Assembly (NCBI RefSeq): GCF_028583425.1
Contig: NC_072802.1
Coordinates: forward strand, 11,727,926 to 11,791,925
Direction of reading: 5' to 3'
Origin: Eublepharis macularius
Taxonomy: Eukaryota; Chordata; Lepidosauria; Squamata; Eublepharidae
DNA: 64,000 nt
The notes beneath the pieces are model-generated. The model saw only the letters and a list, made by a program, of their open reading frames with translations, did no database searches and had not been told where the DNA came from. How positions within the stretch are numbered: the stretch's first letter is position 1; every line of letters begins with the position of its first letter. Shown one piece after another: positions 44,368 through 54,885 of this stretch. Position numbers and translations under genes: made by a program.

Positions 44368-44792
44368 GGGCAGGCAAAGGATCACCAAGTAAAAACTGAG
44401 TATTTCATTTTCTCATAGAGCTCGGAGAATGACGCAGATGAAAAATTCTTGAAACCAGAAGTTGGCCCCATTGATGGCTTTTAGGAAGGATTCTCAAGCC
44501 ATAAAGATGGACACAGCTTTGAATGTTGATTAATGTTATATATATTAATTGCTGTTTTAATTATGCACTTCCTTAGAAATTGATCTACACCCCCATATGT
44601 CTTTTATCTTGTTTTCTGAATTAAACTACAACAGAAAGAAGTCCAGTATATTTTAAAACTACATTTTATTAGTAGAGTGTAAAAGTATGGTGGAAATAAT
44701 GATAACTGCTTGGATCTCACGGGACATTTCTGTTGATGGGAGCCATTTCTGTCAGTGCAGCTGACCCCCGTGCCTCCCACTTAGTGTTGCTG

Positions 44793-45000
44793 ACTCAGGT
44801 CTGGGAAATTCCTGGGAATATGATAGAACTGGGTTGGGGGGCTTTTGGGAGGGGAGAGACTTAACGGAGTATAATGCTATAGAGTCCACCCTCCATAGCA
44901 GCCCTTTTCTCCAGGGAAACTAATCCCACCTGTCTGAAGATCAGTTGTGACTCTGGGAGATCTCAAGGCTCCACGTGGAGGTTTTCAACTGCACGAGTCC
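44793..45000. mobile_element. hAT-like MITE relic (GGTTGCCAA family)
   Basis: Carries GGGAAATTCCTGGGAATATG, GAGTCCACCCTCCATAGCAG and CTGGGAGATCTCAAGGC in the family order. Ends are eroded. Confidence 0.6.
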
Positions 45001-45082
45001 CAGTTTGGTTGAACATGGCCCCCAAATGCTGCTTTGGGGGGACAGGATAGCTCCAGGCTAAGAATTAAAAAGTCTGCAAGGG

Positions 45083-45290
45083 TTGGTTGTTGGGGGTTTT
45101 CCGGGCTGTATTGCCGTGGTCTTGGCATTGTAGTTCCTGACGTTTCGCCAGCAGCTGTGGCTGGCATCTTCAGAGGTGTAGCACCAAAACGTCAGGAACT
45201 ACAATGCCAAGACCACGGCAATACAGCCCGGAAAACCCCCAACAACCATCGTTCTCCGGCCGTGAAAGCCTTCGACAATACATCTGCAAG
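45083..45290. repeat. Head-to-head repeat with hammerhead-like core
   Basis: GGTTGTTGGGGGTTTTCCGG ... TTCCTGACGTTT at the left is inverted nearly perfectly at the right (AAAACGTCAGGAACTACAAT ... CCCCCAACAACC), arms about 66 bp. The right arm continues into GGCCGTGAAAGCCTTCGACA. Between them, 45138-45173 read on the minus strand gives CTGAAGA, a 6-bp stem GCCAGC/GCTGGC, GAAAC and GTC, a full set of hammerhead core positions. Probably derived from Penelope-like elements, which are known to carry such ribozymes. Confidence 0.65.
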
Positions 45291-45429
45291 GGTTGTTTAT
45301 GTTCACACTGTCCTTCCATTAGGACAATTTGATCCAACCCGATATATGTTTGTATGTATATATGTATGTTTGCAGAGGGATAAATATGAAATGAGATAGA
45401 CTGTCCGTTATCCATAGGTGGCACAAAAA

Positions 45430-46760
45430 GCTGTGGTCAGAATTGTAACTGGAGTAGGTTGCAGGGAACCATATCAATCCCATCTTCTTCTATCAACACT
45501 GGCTCCCATTTTGCTTGTGGGCCCACTTCAAGGTGCTGCTATTGACCATCAAAGCCCTGTGTTACGACCCTTACTTTCTCTTGGGTAGATTTTTCTTTTA
45601 TTCTTTCCCTTAACACCCTCTGGGTAGTTTGCTGCCACCAGGAATATTATATTCCAAGATATTTTATTTAAGTTTTCCCTTTGGTAATGTTCCTAAGCGT
45701 CAGGCTCCTTCGTGGTTCTATGTGGCCCTGAGGATAGGAATGGGATATAGCAATGACAGCTACTCTGGGATATAACAAAAACAAAATAAACTTTTATTTT
45801 TTCAAGCAGCGTATTGGTTTCATAAATGTAGTTCTCGGTTCTTAAAGTTACTTCCTATAAACTCATTCACACAGATCTCTTCTAAGGCTTCACACACAGT
45901 TAGCCTCTTTCTCTAACTCAATATTTGTCTCACAGAAATGTTTAAAACTCCTCAGGCAGCACACAGCCAGCCTCTCTGTCTTCTGAACTGTTATTCACAG
46001 AAATATGAAACCTGCTCAGGCAGCCCACAGCCGGCCTCCCTTTCCCTGACTGAGTGTCCTTTCACAAACATGCCCAGTTCAGGTTCCACACAGGTTATAT
46101 TTCTCTCATAAATCCTCCAATATACTCAGGCAGCACACAGCTAGCCTGCTTCCTTCTGACTGAAACTTTTCTCTCTGCACTGTCAGTCTCAAACTGCATT
46201 CACTCCGCCCACACTCTGTCATCAACCAATCATATCACTCACTCTTCCCTCTCTCACCCCCCCCCCCCGCTCTTCACCTAGCTCAGACCAAGCATTTAAA
46301 GATACATGCACCCATTTACTTGAAATCATTACACCCTGTATGGCTTGTGGCCAGCATATGGTCCACTTTCTCCCATGTGAATCTACCTGCCACTCCATAA
46401 TCTCTGGAGGCCTCTCTTCAGGTGCTTGTGCCATCTGAGACTGGATGGATGGCAACTGGAGAAAGGGCCTTCTTGGTCGTGGCATCAAATCCTCCATTCA
46501 TAGGAGGTTTCATCTTTCTCCCTCTGTCTTTGTCTTCTGCCAGTGGATTAAGACTTTTCTGTTTCATTTGGAGTATCTCCAGTAAACTCTGATGTGCCCT
46601 GGATGTGTTTGGTTGTATCTTTCTATGTATATTGTATTGGAAAATATTCAGATACATTTCAAATGCTTTTAAGGTTCTAATGCATTGATGTTCACCACTT
46701 TGAGGCCCTGCTTGGGTGGAAAGGCATACGAATATATTAAATAAATGAATAAACTGAAAG
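45430..46760 (+). mobile_element. L2/CR1-type LINE 3' fragment split by a solo LTR
   Basis: The left part reads like ...VVRIVTGVG and CCATCAAAGCCCTG. The right part resumes TATGGCTTGTGGCCAGCATA and runs to a tail ending AAATAAATGAATAAA near 46755. The related fragment at 54690-54885 has the two halves contiguous (CCATCAAAGCTCTATATGGC), which shows the split here is an insertion. Confidence 0.8.
45560..46333. mobile_element. Solo LTR (fossil), 774 bp
   Basis: Begins TGTTACGACCC and ends ATCATTACA (TG...CA) with CCCTG duplicated at 45555-45559 and 46334-46338. Inside are several copies of a CAGGCAGCACACAGCCAGCC-type motif. Family is uncertain: a 5-bp duplication fits Ty3/gypsy or class III ERV types. 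It is a relic without internal region. Confidence 0.82.
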
Positions 46761-46839
46761 AGATGTCTGTCAACTCACTACTTCAGAGAACATCACTACA
46801 GAAAAATGATGTGACCAGTTATCATCTGCTCTTTCTGGG

Positions 46840-47700
46840 CACGGTGTTTGGGAGAGCAGTAGAAGATCACTGTTAGGTCTTTTTGGATCCTTTTTAGTAT
46901 GATTTCAGGCCAGGCTATGAGATGGAGTCTGCACTGGTGGCATTATCTTGATTCCTTTAATATGCTGTTGTTAATACTTTAAGTATAGAACGTTTCACCC
47001 ACCAGGTGAAGTGGACAGAGAGGGCACTGGCACCACAGAGGGTGCAGGTGGGACTTAGACCCAAGGGGGAGAGGAACTCTCTTTGCTGCGGGTTTAACAC
47101 ACCACACTTAATGGGAATCTGTAAATTCCTGCCACACTGTAATGTGTCCAAGAGGCCAAATGTAGGGTGGTACTATCCAGATAGATATATTTATTTAGGT
47201 TTTTCTCACACCTTCTAGAGTTTTTCTCGTTGGCTGTCTGGAGATAGCACCAACTTCACTGTTTTCTCCTTCAACCTCCATTTCATACAAAGGCTTGGAA
47301 GTGTGGTGTGGGGGAACAACAGCTCCTGCCACCCCATTTTCAGAAGCTGAAATAGTCACAGCAGGAAGCTATCAACCTACCTTTCAGAATACTCCTCCAT
47401 GGGTTGCTCCAAAGTTATGACAATAATGCCCTGCTGGGGGTGTTTCAGCTCCAGGAATCAATGTGATGTGGGAGGCAAAGGCCCCTCCTCCCCCTCGCCA
47501 GAGTACCGAGCTGAAAAGGGCTCCTTCTGATCTATAAAGGACATTCTTTGCAGCTGTTCTGTGGCTGTGGGCCAATTGGATTCGGTATCACTTGGTCTCC
47601 TGTCCAACAACTCTCCAAGGATTTGGCACAGCGGCTACAAGATATATCAACAGAACTAGGTTTTCTTCCCCTCCCTCTGGGTCCCTTCCATGACCTCATT
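46840..47700 (+). repeat. Unclassified multi-kb interspersed repeat, copy C
   Basis: Colinear with parts of 36860-39140 (GATTTCAGGCCAGGCTATGA, GGCTGTCTGGAGATAGCACC, TTTCAGAAGCTGAAATAGTC, CAGCTGTTCTGTGGCTGTGG). A further short echo of GGACAGAGAGGGCACT lies at 48029. Confidence 0.5.
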
Positions 47701-48778
47701 AAGTGCCTTTGGCCAAGACGCTTTCCCCCACCCCATGTGCACTCATGTCTACTTTGGGGGATAGGCAGCTTGTCCTGTGGTGGGTCATGGCCAAGCGGAA
47801 GAGAACACACAGACAGTCCCCTATTTCAGTCCCCAGCATCTCTGGAGAAAAGGATCTCGGGATGGGAAAGACTTGCCTTTGCCCGAGACTTTGGAGAGCT
47901 GCTACCAGCCAGAGCAGGCAATGCTAAGTCAGGCAGACCAAGGAATTGACTCTGCATAAGGCAGCTTCGCGTATTGAAGGACGGTCAAAGGTTTCAGCAC
48001 ACAACATTCCACTCTGGTGGCAGGACATGGACAGAGAGGGCACTCAGCACCACAGAGGTGCACTGGGCCTGCTAGCTGCATGTCTCACATCCCACTTCAG
48101 AACCAAGACAGGTATCCCATTTCTGGAGATGCACACCAAGGGAGCAACGCTGCACAGGAGTGAGCAGGGTGGGGATTCAGCAGGTTTGGCCCAGGAGTCT
48201 GCACTGCCCCCCCTTCTCCCTTACAGGCCCCCTGGGCACAGCCTCAACAAGGAAGGATCCTACAGCCAAGGCTACATGGGTTGTGTATTTGGGGGCAACA
48301 CAAGAAGCTGCATGCAAATTATGCCCATGTCATATGATGGAGTTATACCTAGGAGTGCACCCAGGAAAGTATACCTAGGAGTGCAGGCTCTGATGCCATA
48401 GAGCTGTGTTTGCAGCAATGATGTGGGCAGTCTGGTACCGGGCCTCTGGCATGGTTCCTTGCTAGGGCACCCTCTGCCCCAGATGGGCGACAGGGCACAA
48501 CTGGAGGTTGGGCTGTGGTTGTCAGCTGCCACAATGCGCTCTGTGGAACTGCTGGACAGGCAAGTGTGGGATTTCTTGCCCTGCAGGAGAGGAGCCATAT
48601 GCAGCAGCAGCAGGTGATGGAGTAGGTGACAGGGAGGTACATGGGAGAGGGTCGCTTGGATGCCTATACGATGTGCCTCCTGGATGAGGGGTATCCCAAC
48701 AAATGGAGCTGTGGAGGGCAAACACAGACCCAAAGGGAGGACCACCTGCATGGCTGCATTTCTCAGTACCTCTGTGCT

Positions 48779-49202
48779 TGTCAGTTTATGGAATTCAAGT
48801 TACTCTGATTTCATCTCCCACCCCTTGCTGCAAGAAATCCAAGGTCTCTTGGTTCAAAGGTTTTTTATTGAAAGATTATATTCAAAGTACAGGTGTCCAA
48901 AAGTAATCCAAAGGCATGAAAGCTTCTGGCTGACAGCAAAGCTTTGTTGAGAATGACGTGATAGTTACAAAAAGCAATATATCAAAAACTCCCTGTATTT
49001 CCCACCCCATTGCCCGGCTACAGTCGATGCCTGGGAAGGTGAGGGATGCTCCTCCAAGGTCGGTGTCTAGCCGCAGTAGATAAGGCCTTCCTGCCTCCCT
49101 GGGAACACAGCTGTGAACCTGGGGACAGAAAACACTGGAAAACTACAGCATGAGAAAACATATGAAAGCAATATGGCGTTACTGTGGACAGCAGGCCTGA
49201 CA
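48779..49202 (-). repeat. LTR (3' LTR in element orientation)
   Basis: 424 bp, TG...CA on the plus strand, about 95% like its partner by eye. A purine-rich stretch adjoins it inside the element, as expected for the 3' LTR. Confidence 0.88.
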
Positions 49203-52200
49203 TTCTGCCTCCCTTAAGGCCCCCCTCACCCTTCTGCCCCCACCTTTTCTGGGTACTTGCGGTGAAATTTGGCTAAAAGCTTGGGAGCATTTACATGGGA
49301 TGCCTCTACCCACTCTACAAAGCTACTGTCAAAACCCTTCCACTTGATAAGATAAAATATTTTGTTGTATTTCTTTTTGGAGTCTAATATCTCCTCGATT
49401 TCATAATGTATTTGTCCATCCACAAGGGCAGGGTGGGGCACCGTTTTCTCAGAATGCCAGTCATCTGGTGGGGGTGCCTTTTTGAGGAGAATGAAGTGGA
49501 ACGTGGAGTGCATTTGGCGTAGATTCTTTGGTAATTCCAGTTCTACTGTTACATCATTTATCACTTGTTTGACTGGAAAAGGTCCCATATATTTTAATCC
49601 CAGTTTTTTGCTGGGTTGTTCACTCCTGAAATGTTTAGTGGAAACATACACTTTATCTACTGGTTGCAGTTTCCATTGCTCCACACAATGGCGATCAGCA
49701 TACTTTTTGTAATCTTCTTTGGCTTTATTCAAGGTTTGCTGTATTACAGTCCACTGTTTGGTCAGGGAGGCCCACCATTCCCCCAGGTCTCCAGGTTTTT
49801 TAGATTCTAAGTTCATTTCGAAGGGGATGGCTTGTCTTCATATCCATGAACAACTTTAAAGGGAGACTCCCCCATCGAGCTGTGAACCGAATTATTGTAT
49901 GCATATTCGGCATAAGGAAGATAATTGGTCCAATTATCTTGTTGATAATTAATATAACACCTAAGGAATTGTTCCAGCACTTGATTTACCCGTTCCGTTT
50001 GTCCGTCAGTCTCTGGATGGTGGATGGAGCCTATTACTGGCTCGATGCCTCCTACTTACAAAAGCTCCCGCCAGAAGTTGGCAACGAACTGCAGACCCCT
50101 GTCAGATATCATCTTGGTGGGGAAAGAATGAAATCTTACGATGTTTTTCATGAACAAACTGGCTAATTTCTTCGCTGTGGGAATGGTGGTACATGGTATG
50201 AAGTGAGCTTGTTTGGAGAACAGGTCTACCACAACTAGAATACACGTGCATCGTTTGGAGGGGGGTAAGTCTGTTATAAAGTCCATTGAAATCTCCTCCC
50301 ATAGCCTAGATGGGGTTTCTAGTAGTTGTAGCAATCCCGGGGGCTTTCCCCTTCTCATTTTGGCCATTATGCACGTAGGGCAGGAGGCTACGTATTGGGA
50401 GACATCTCGCCTCATATTTGGCCACCAAAATTGTCTTTGAACCAAGTGGAGAGTTTTTAGATAGCCGAAATGACCAGCAAGTTTTGCATCGTGGCAATGC
50501 TACTGTAGTACTCCTTTTCTTAAGCTGCAAGGGATGTAAAGTTTGGAGCCCACACCATTCTCCCGTCTCAGTTTTTGCGAGTTCACTTTTGGGCGCTTCC
50601 TCCCCCTCTTTTTCCACCTCGCTTTTCACTTTAGCTCTCCACCCACCGGGATCAGGTTGCTGTTCTGTCTTTGCCTTGGTTGCTTGGCTACGTGTCGTCA
50701 CTGCTCCTCCCAACTGGGTGGGTAAGAAGACAGTGTCTATTATCTCCTCCCTCCAGCTCTCGTGTAGGGGCATGTACGAGAGCGCATCTGCTAGAAAATT
50801 GGACTTGCCCAGCAAGTAGTTTAAGGTGAAGTCAAATTTGGAGAAAAATTCGGCCCACCGGAGTTGTTTAGCATTAAGCCGGCGGGGGGTACATAGCACT
50901 TCTAAGTTTTTGTGGTCTGTCCAGACCTCGAAGTGGTGGTGCTCTCCCTCCAGCCACTGTCTCCAAGTGGAAAGAGCTAACTTGACTGTAAAGGCTTCCT
51001 TCTCCCATACATTCCAATTCCTTTCTGCACCGGTGAATTTACGTGATAGATAGGCACACGGACGCAGCTTGTTATCCTCACCCCATTGCGTTAGCACCCC
51101 TCCTATTACTGTATCGCTGGAGTGGAGCAGCTGTTGTGGCAGTTGTAGGTGTCGCCATTGCTGGTGGGGCGGTGTTGACCTGCACTGGGTGAACCGGCCC
51201 AGGCTGCGCTGGAGACCCCGTGGCCCCCTGGACCATCAGCCTCATAAGATAGGCCGCTTGTGCTAAATGTCCTCTCATCGACTCCACTTGCGCCTCTAGA
51301 TCAGCATAGCGCGCTATGTCCTCTCTCCTCCTATTCTCCTCTGCTGCCCTTTCTACTTCTCGGTGCAGGCCCTCTTCCCATGCCTGTTGCATCTGTTGGG
51401 CCTTCTCCACTTCACCTTCTGCAAAACTGACTGCATCTTCAGCCTGCAAAGTTGGCGTCGGGTTTAACTCCAACGGCGGTTGCTCCCCCACCTCATGGTA
51501 GCTTGACGTGGACGAGGCTGAATCGGGGCCCTCCCCAATTCCTCTCAAAGCCTCCATAGGACCCTCCTGATAGGGTTCATGAATCTCCGTCAGTGTCAGC
51601 AGTTGGGCGTTCTCCGAAGCACTTGCTGTCCAGCCTTTTGTGAAACTGGTAACGGCTAATAGTTCATATTGCATTACATGTACTTTCTCCGAGAGTACAC
51701 TCCACCGGTCCCCAGTGGGCTGGACTGGATCCCCTCCCCCAGTTCCGTCAGAGCCTAAATCAGCATTGTCCCAGCTCAATTGCTCCGTCCGGGGAGCGGG
51801 CCAGCCTGGGGATACATCCTCCACTGGTACATGATACTCCACCAGGCATCCTGCCTCCTCATCCCACCCAAAACTGGGGAATTGTGCTGGCCCTCGCAGC
51901 GTTCACGGTAGCAGTGGATGCTTGCAAAGTCTCCCATCCCGGGTCTTCGTGGCCACCCGGGGTTTCTGCAACCGAAGGTAACGCTTCTTGCCCAGTAGCT
52001 GCAGACTGGCGTGAAAACATAGTTCCCAGGCGTCGCTCCCGACTTTCCTGGGGTCGAGGTCCCCACTGACGAGGTGTAGGTAACGAAATCAAAGGGTGAA
52101 TGCCTCTTCCGATACTGCTTCGAGGGCGGGCTCCAAGAGTGCTCCACGATACCCCTCCAGGCTGGACCACCTCGACATCAGTTTTAGAAGAGGTCTCTCC

Positions 52201-52298
52201 ACCCTCCGTTCCAGGAACAGGAGGCTCATTCAGATTAGATCCGGTATCCATCCTTCCCAGGTGGGGGTTAGGGAGAGCAGATAAGATTCTCAACAAAA

Positions 52299-52724
52299 TG
52301 TCAGTTTATGGAATTCAAGTTACTCTGAATTCATCTCCCACCCCTTGCTGCAAGAAATCCAAGGTCTCTTGGTTCAAAGGTTTTTTATTGAAAGATTATA
52401 TTCAAAGTACAGGTGTCCAAAAGTAATCCAAAGGCATGAAAGCTTCTGGCTGACAGCGAAGCTTTGTTGATAATGACGTGTAAGTTACAAAAAACAGTAT
52501 ATCAAAACCTCCCTTTAGTTCCCCCCCCCCATTGCCCGGCTACAGTCGATGCCTGGGAAGGCGAGGGATGCTCCTCCAAGGTCGGTGTCTAGCCGCAGTA
52601 GATAAGTACTTCATGTCTCCCTGGGAACACAGCTGTGAACCTGTGGACAGAAAACACTGGAAAACTACAGCATGAGAAAACATCTGAAAGCAATATGGAG
52701 TTACTGTGGATAGCAGGCCTGACA
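52299..52724 (-). repeat. LTR (5' LTR in element orientation)
   Basis: 426 bp, partner of 48779-49202. Flanked outside by GTGCT. Confidence 0.88.
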
Positions 52725-53094
52725 GTGCTTTTCATCAACATTGCACATGTCTCTGGTGTCTGTGTAAGTGGGTAATTCAACAGGGATGAGACTGGGCAGG
52801 ATGGATTCTCAGTGCAGTATGGGCTGGCAGCAGCAGTCAGTGTGGATCGTTCTACCATGCCATGGGGCTGCTATCTTCCTGGTTCTCACCTCCCTCCCGC
52901 ATCGTCCCGATGTGTAGAACAGCAACACAAACCATATGCCCTAGCCTGAGCAACTTTGCTTCAGGACCATAAGTTCCCACAGGCCTAGTTATGGCTTGCC
53001 ACCATGGGAATGGAATGAGCCAGCTTCTAAAGTAATTGCACCTGCAGCCTGTTGTCCAAAGCAAGATGCCCTTGGGCAGAAAAGGGTATCAGCT

Positions 53095-53340
53095 CTCATA
53101 GAATCATAGAGTTGGAAGGGGCCATACAGACCATCTAGTCCAACCCCCTGCCCAGTGCAAGATTAGCCTAAAGCATCTCTGACAAATATTCATCCAGCCT
53201 CTTCTTGAAAACTGCCAGTGAAGGGGAGCTCACCACCTCCCTAGGCAGCTGATTCCACTTTTGAACTACTCTGACCATGAAAAAGTTTTTCCTAATATCC
53301 AGCCGGTATTTTTGTGCATGTAATTTAACCCCATTGTTTT
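53095..53340 (-). mobile_element. CR1 LINE 3' end
   Basis: The minus-strand frame reads VVQKWNQLPREVVSSPSLAV and FKKRLDEYL, the C-terminus of CR1 ORF2. The 3' UTR ends GGTTGGACTAGATGGTCTGT and a TCTATGATTCTATGA tail (read on the minus strand). 5'-truncated; its upstream junction abuts the inverted repeat at 53350. Confidence 0.88.
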
Positions 53341-53349
53341 GGATTGTAC

Positions 53350-54010
53350 CCTCTGCTGCCATACATTCATTCATCCCGGTGTGGGCGGCAGTGTCCTTTA
53401 CACGCACGTATTTTCACAAAACAAGCTGAAACAATGCCCAGGGGATAGGAAAAGGGAGGGGTATAAAGAAGGGGGGAAGGGGAAGAGTAGCAACTTTTAT
53501 GCCAAGGGGGGAGATGCCACTTGTGAAAGGGAGCACTATCAAATGCAGATAGTAGCTTCCTACAAGAGAGGAGAAATCAACAGAGGAGATGTTGTGTCCT
53601 GAATTATGTTCAAGGAGGGAAATCTGGTTTAAATATTGCCTCAGCACAGGGACCTGCAACCCTTTATAACAGCCAGAATGCACCAAAATTCAGAGCAAGA
53701 GTTCACCAGCGTAAGAGAGCCTACTTGCATAGGTGAGAACGTGCCACTTTACACACTGATGACTGACCCATTGATTAATAATCCATAAAAGTTCTGCAGC
53801 TCAAATCCATGTTGCCACAAGCCCTTCATTAGAGAGGGGCACGCATGAGATCTCAACAGTAATAAATTCATGGAGAGGCACGTATCCTGGTGCGTGTAAA
53901 GGACACTGCCGCCCACACCGGGATGAATGAATGTATGGCTGGTGCTTACTTTTACTTGGTGGTTATAAACAGAAGCTCCTGAAGAAGCAGGCGCGAAATC
54001 TGTTCGCAGA
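53350..54010. repeat. Inverted repeat pair with hammerhead-like core
   Basis: CATACATTCATTCATCCCGG and GTGTGGGCGGCAGTGTCCTT (53360-53400) are repeated in inverse at about 53895-53938. The right copy continues into CTGAAGA (53979-53985), a weak GC/GC stem and GAAA (53995-53998), then a TCTGTTCGCAGA hairpin. Together these resemble the termini of a Penelope-like or related element. Confidence 0.55.
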
Positions 54011-54323
54011 CGGCCTCAGATTGAGAGATTGAGAGCGTTCCAGGGGAGAGCGTTCTAGGGTGTGCTATCCCAGGAGGAAGCACCCCCCAGCGATTGTTTC
54101 CTCACTGGCAATTACATCTGCACCATGCTGGAATGAAACAACAACTAAGATATTTCTACTTTAAGTTATGACAACATAGAAGGATAAACTGACTTCAAAC
54201 AAAGACTCAAGCCTATGTAGGCTATTCTCTCCCGGAAAACATTTCATGAACTGGTTATCTAAATGGTATCATCTTTAATTCATCCTACCCTGTAAGATTG
54301 TTTATGTAATATGTATTGAATCA

Positions 54324-54419
54324 TGTATGGAGTGTTATGAGCACGTTGCATTTTTGAAACTTTGAAGACACTGTATGAAGTGTTATGAGCACATTGCACT
54401 TTTGGAATTTTGAAAATAT
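54324..54419 (+). repeat. 48-bp tandem duplication
   Basis: TGTATGGAGTGTTATGAGCA... at 54324 is repeated from 54372 with about eight differences. Confidence 0.75.
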
Positions 54420-54448
54420 TATATAAAGAATCATTTTTTGTATCCTGT

Positions 54449-54683
54449 AGGGTTTTGCCCCCCTTTTTTCCTCCCAGCCTCCAGGTAGTGGCTGGAGATC
54501 TCCCACAATTACAACTGGTCTCCAGGCCACAGAGATCACTTCACGTGGAGAAAATGGCTACTTTGGGGGGTGGACTCCATGGAATTATGCCATGCCAAGG
54601 TCCTTTCCCTCCCCAAACCCCTCTTTCTCCAGGTTTCACCCCCTAGATGTCCAGGAATTTCCCAACTTGGAGCTGGCAACCCT
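54449..54683. mobile_element. hAT-like MITE (GGTTGCCAA family)
   Basis: Inverted orientation relative to the 29.8 and 44.8 kb copies. It contains GCTGGAGATCTCCCACAATT, GGGGTGGACTCCATGGAATT and CCCAACTTGGAGCTGGCAAC, ending CCT. Confidence 0.65.
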
Positions 54684-54689
54684 ACATAT

Positions 54690-54885
54690 CACTCTAGTCT
54701 TGTTCTATCTCTACTGGCTCCTAATTTGTTTCTGGGTCCAATTCAAGGTCTCTGGTATTGACCATCAAAGCTCTATATGGCTTGTGGCCAGCATATCTTA
54801 AGGGCCACTGTCTCCCACATGAATCTTCCTGCCTGCACCGTCATCTTCGGAGGCCTTGATTTAGGCATCTCCACCATCTGCGGTA
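54690..54885 (+). mobile_element. L2/CR1-type LINE fragment
   Basis: GACCATCAAAGCTCTATATG then GCTTGTGGCCAGCATATCTT, the FK...LxYKAL(Y)GL-type end of the LINE RT frame. It serves as the uninterrupted reference for the element split by the solo LTR. Confidence 0.7.

Larger units (their letters stand above)
48779..52724 (-). mobile_element. Ty3/gypsy chromovirus (fossil), with both LTRs and TSDs
   Basis: LTRs at 48779-49202 and 52299-52724 both run TGTCAG...CTGACA. GTGCT is duplicated on both sides (48774-48778, 52725-52729). Parts visible on the minus strand, in element order: gag-like region (about 51080-52290), RNase H (about 50750-51100), integrase with zinc-binding and DDE-type core (about 50050-50450) and a C-terminal chromodomain (about 49230-49420). 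The element is broken, with several breaks. By eye the LTRs differ at about 15-20 positions, so it is relatively young but not fresh. Chromodomain Ty3/gypsy elements are known from lizard genomes. Confidence 0.9.

Noticed and set aside
48272-48751. 159-codon minus-strand frame and overlapping plus-strand frames near 48 kb, with a faint PIF/Harbinger-like feel together with 52730-52860
   Set aside because: No catalytic motif or consistent frame could be followed; the similarity is too weak to report.
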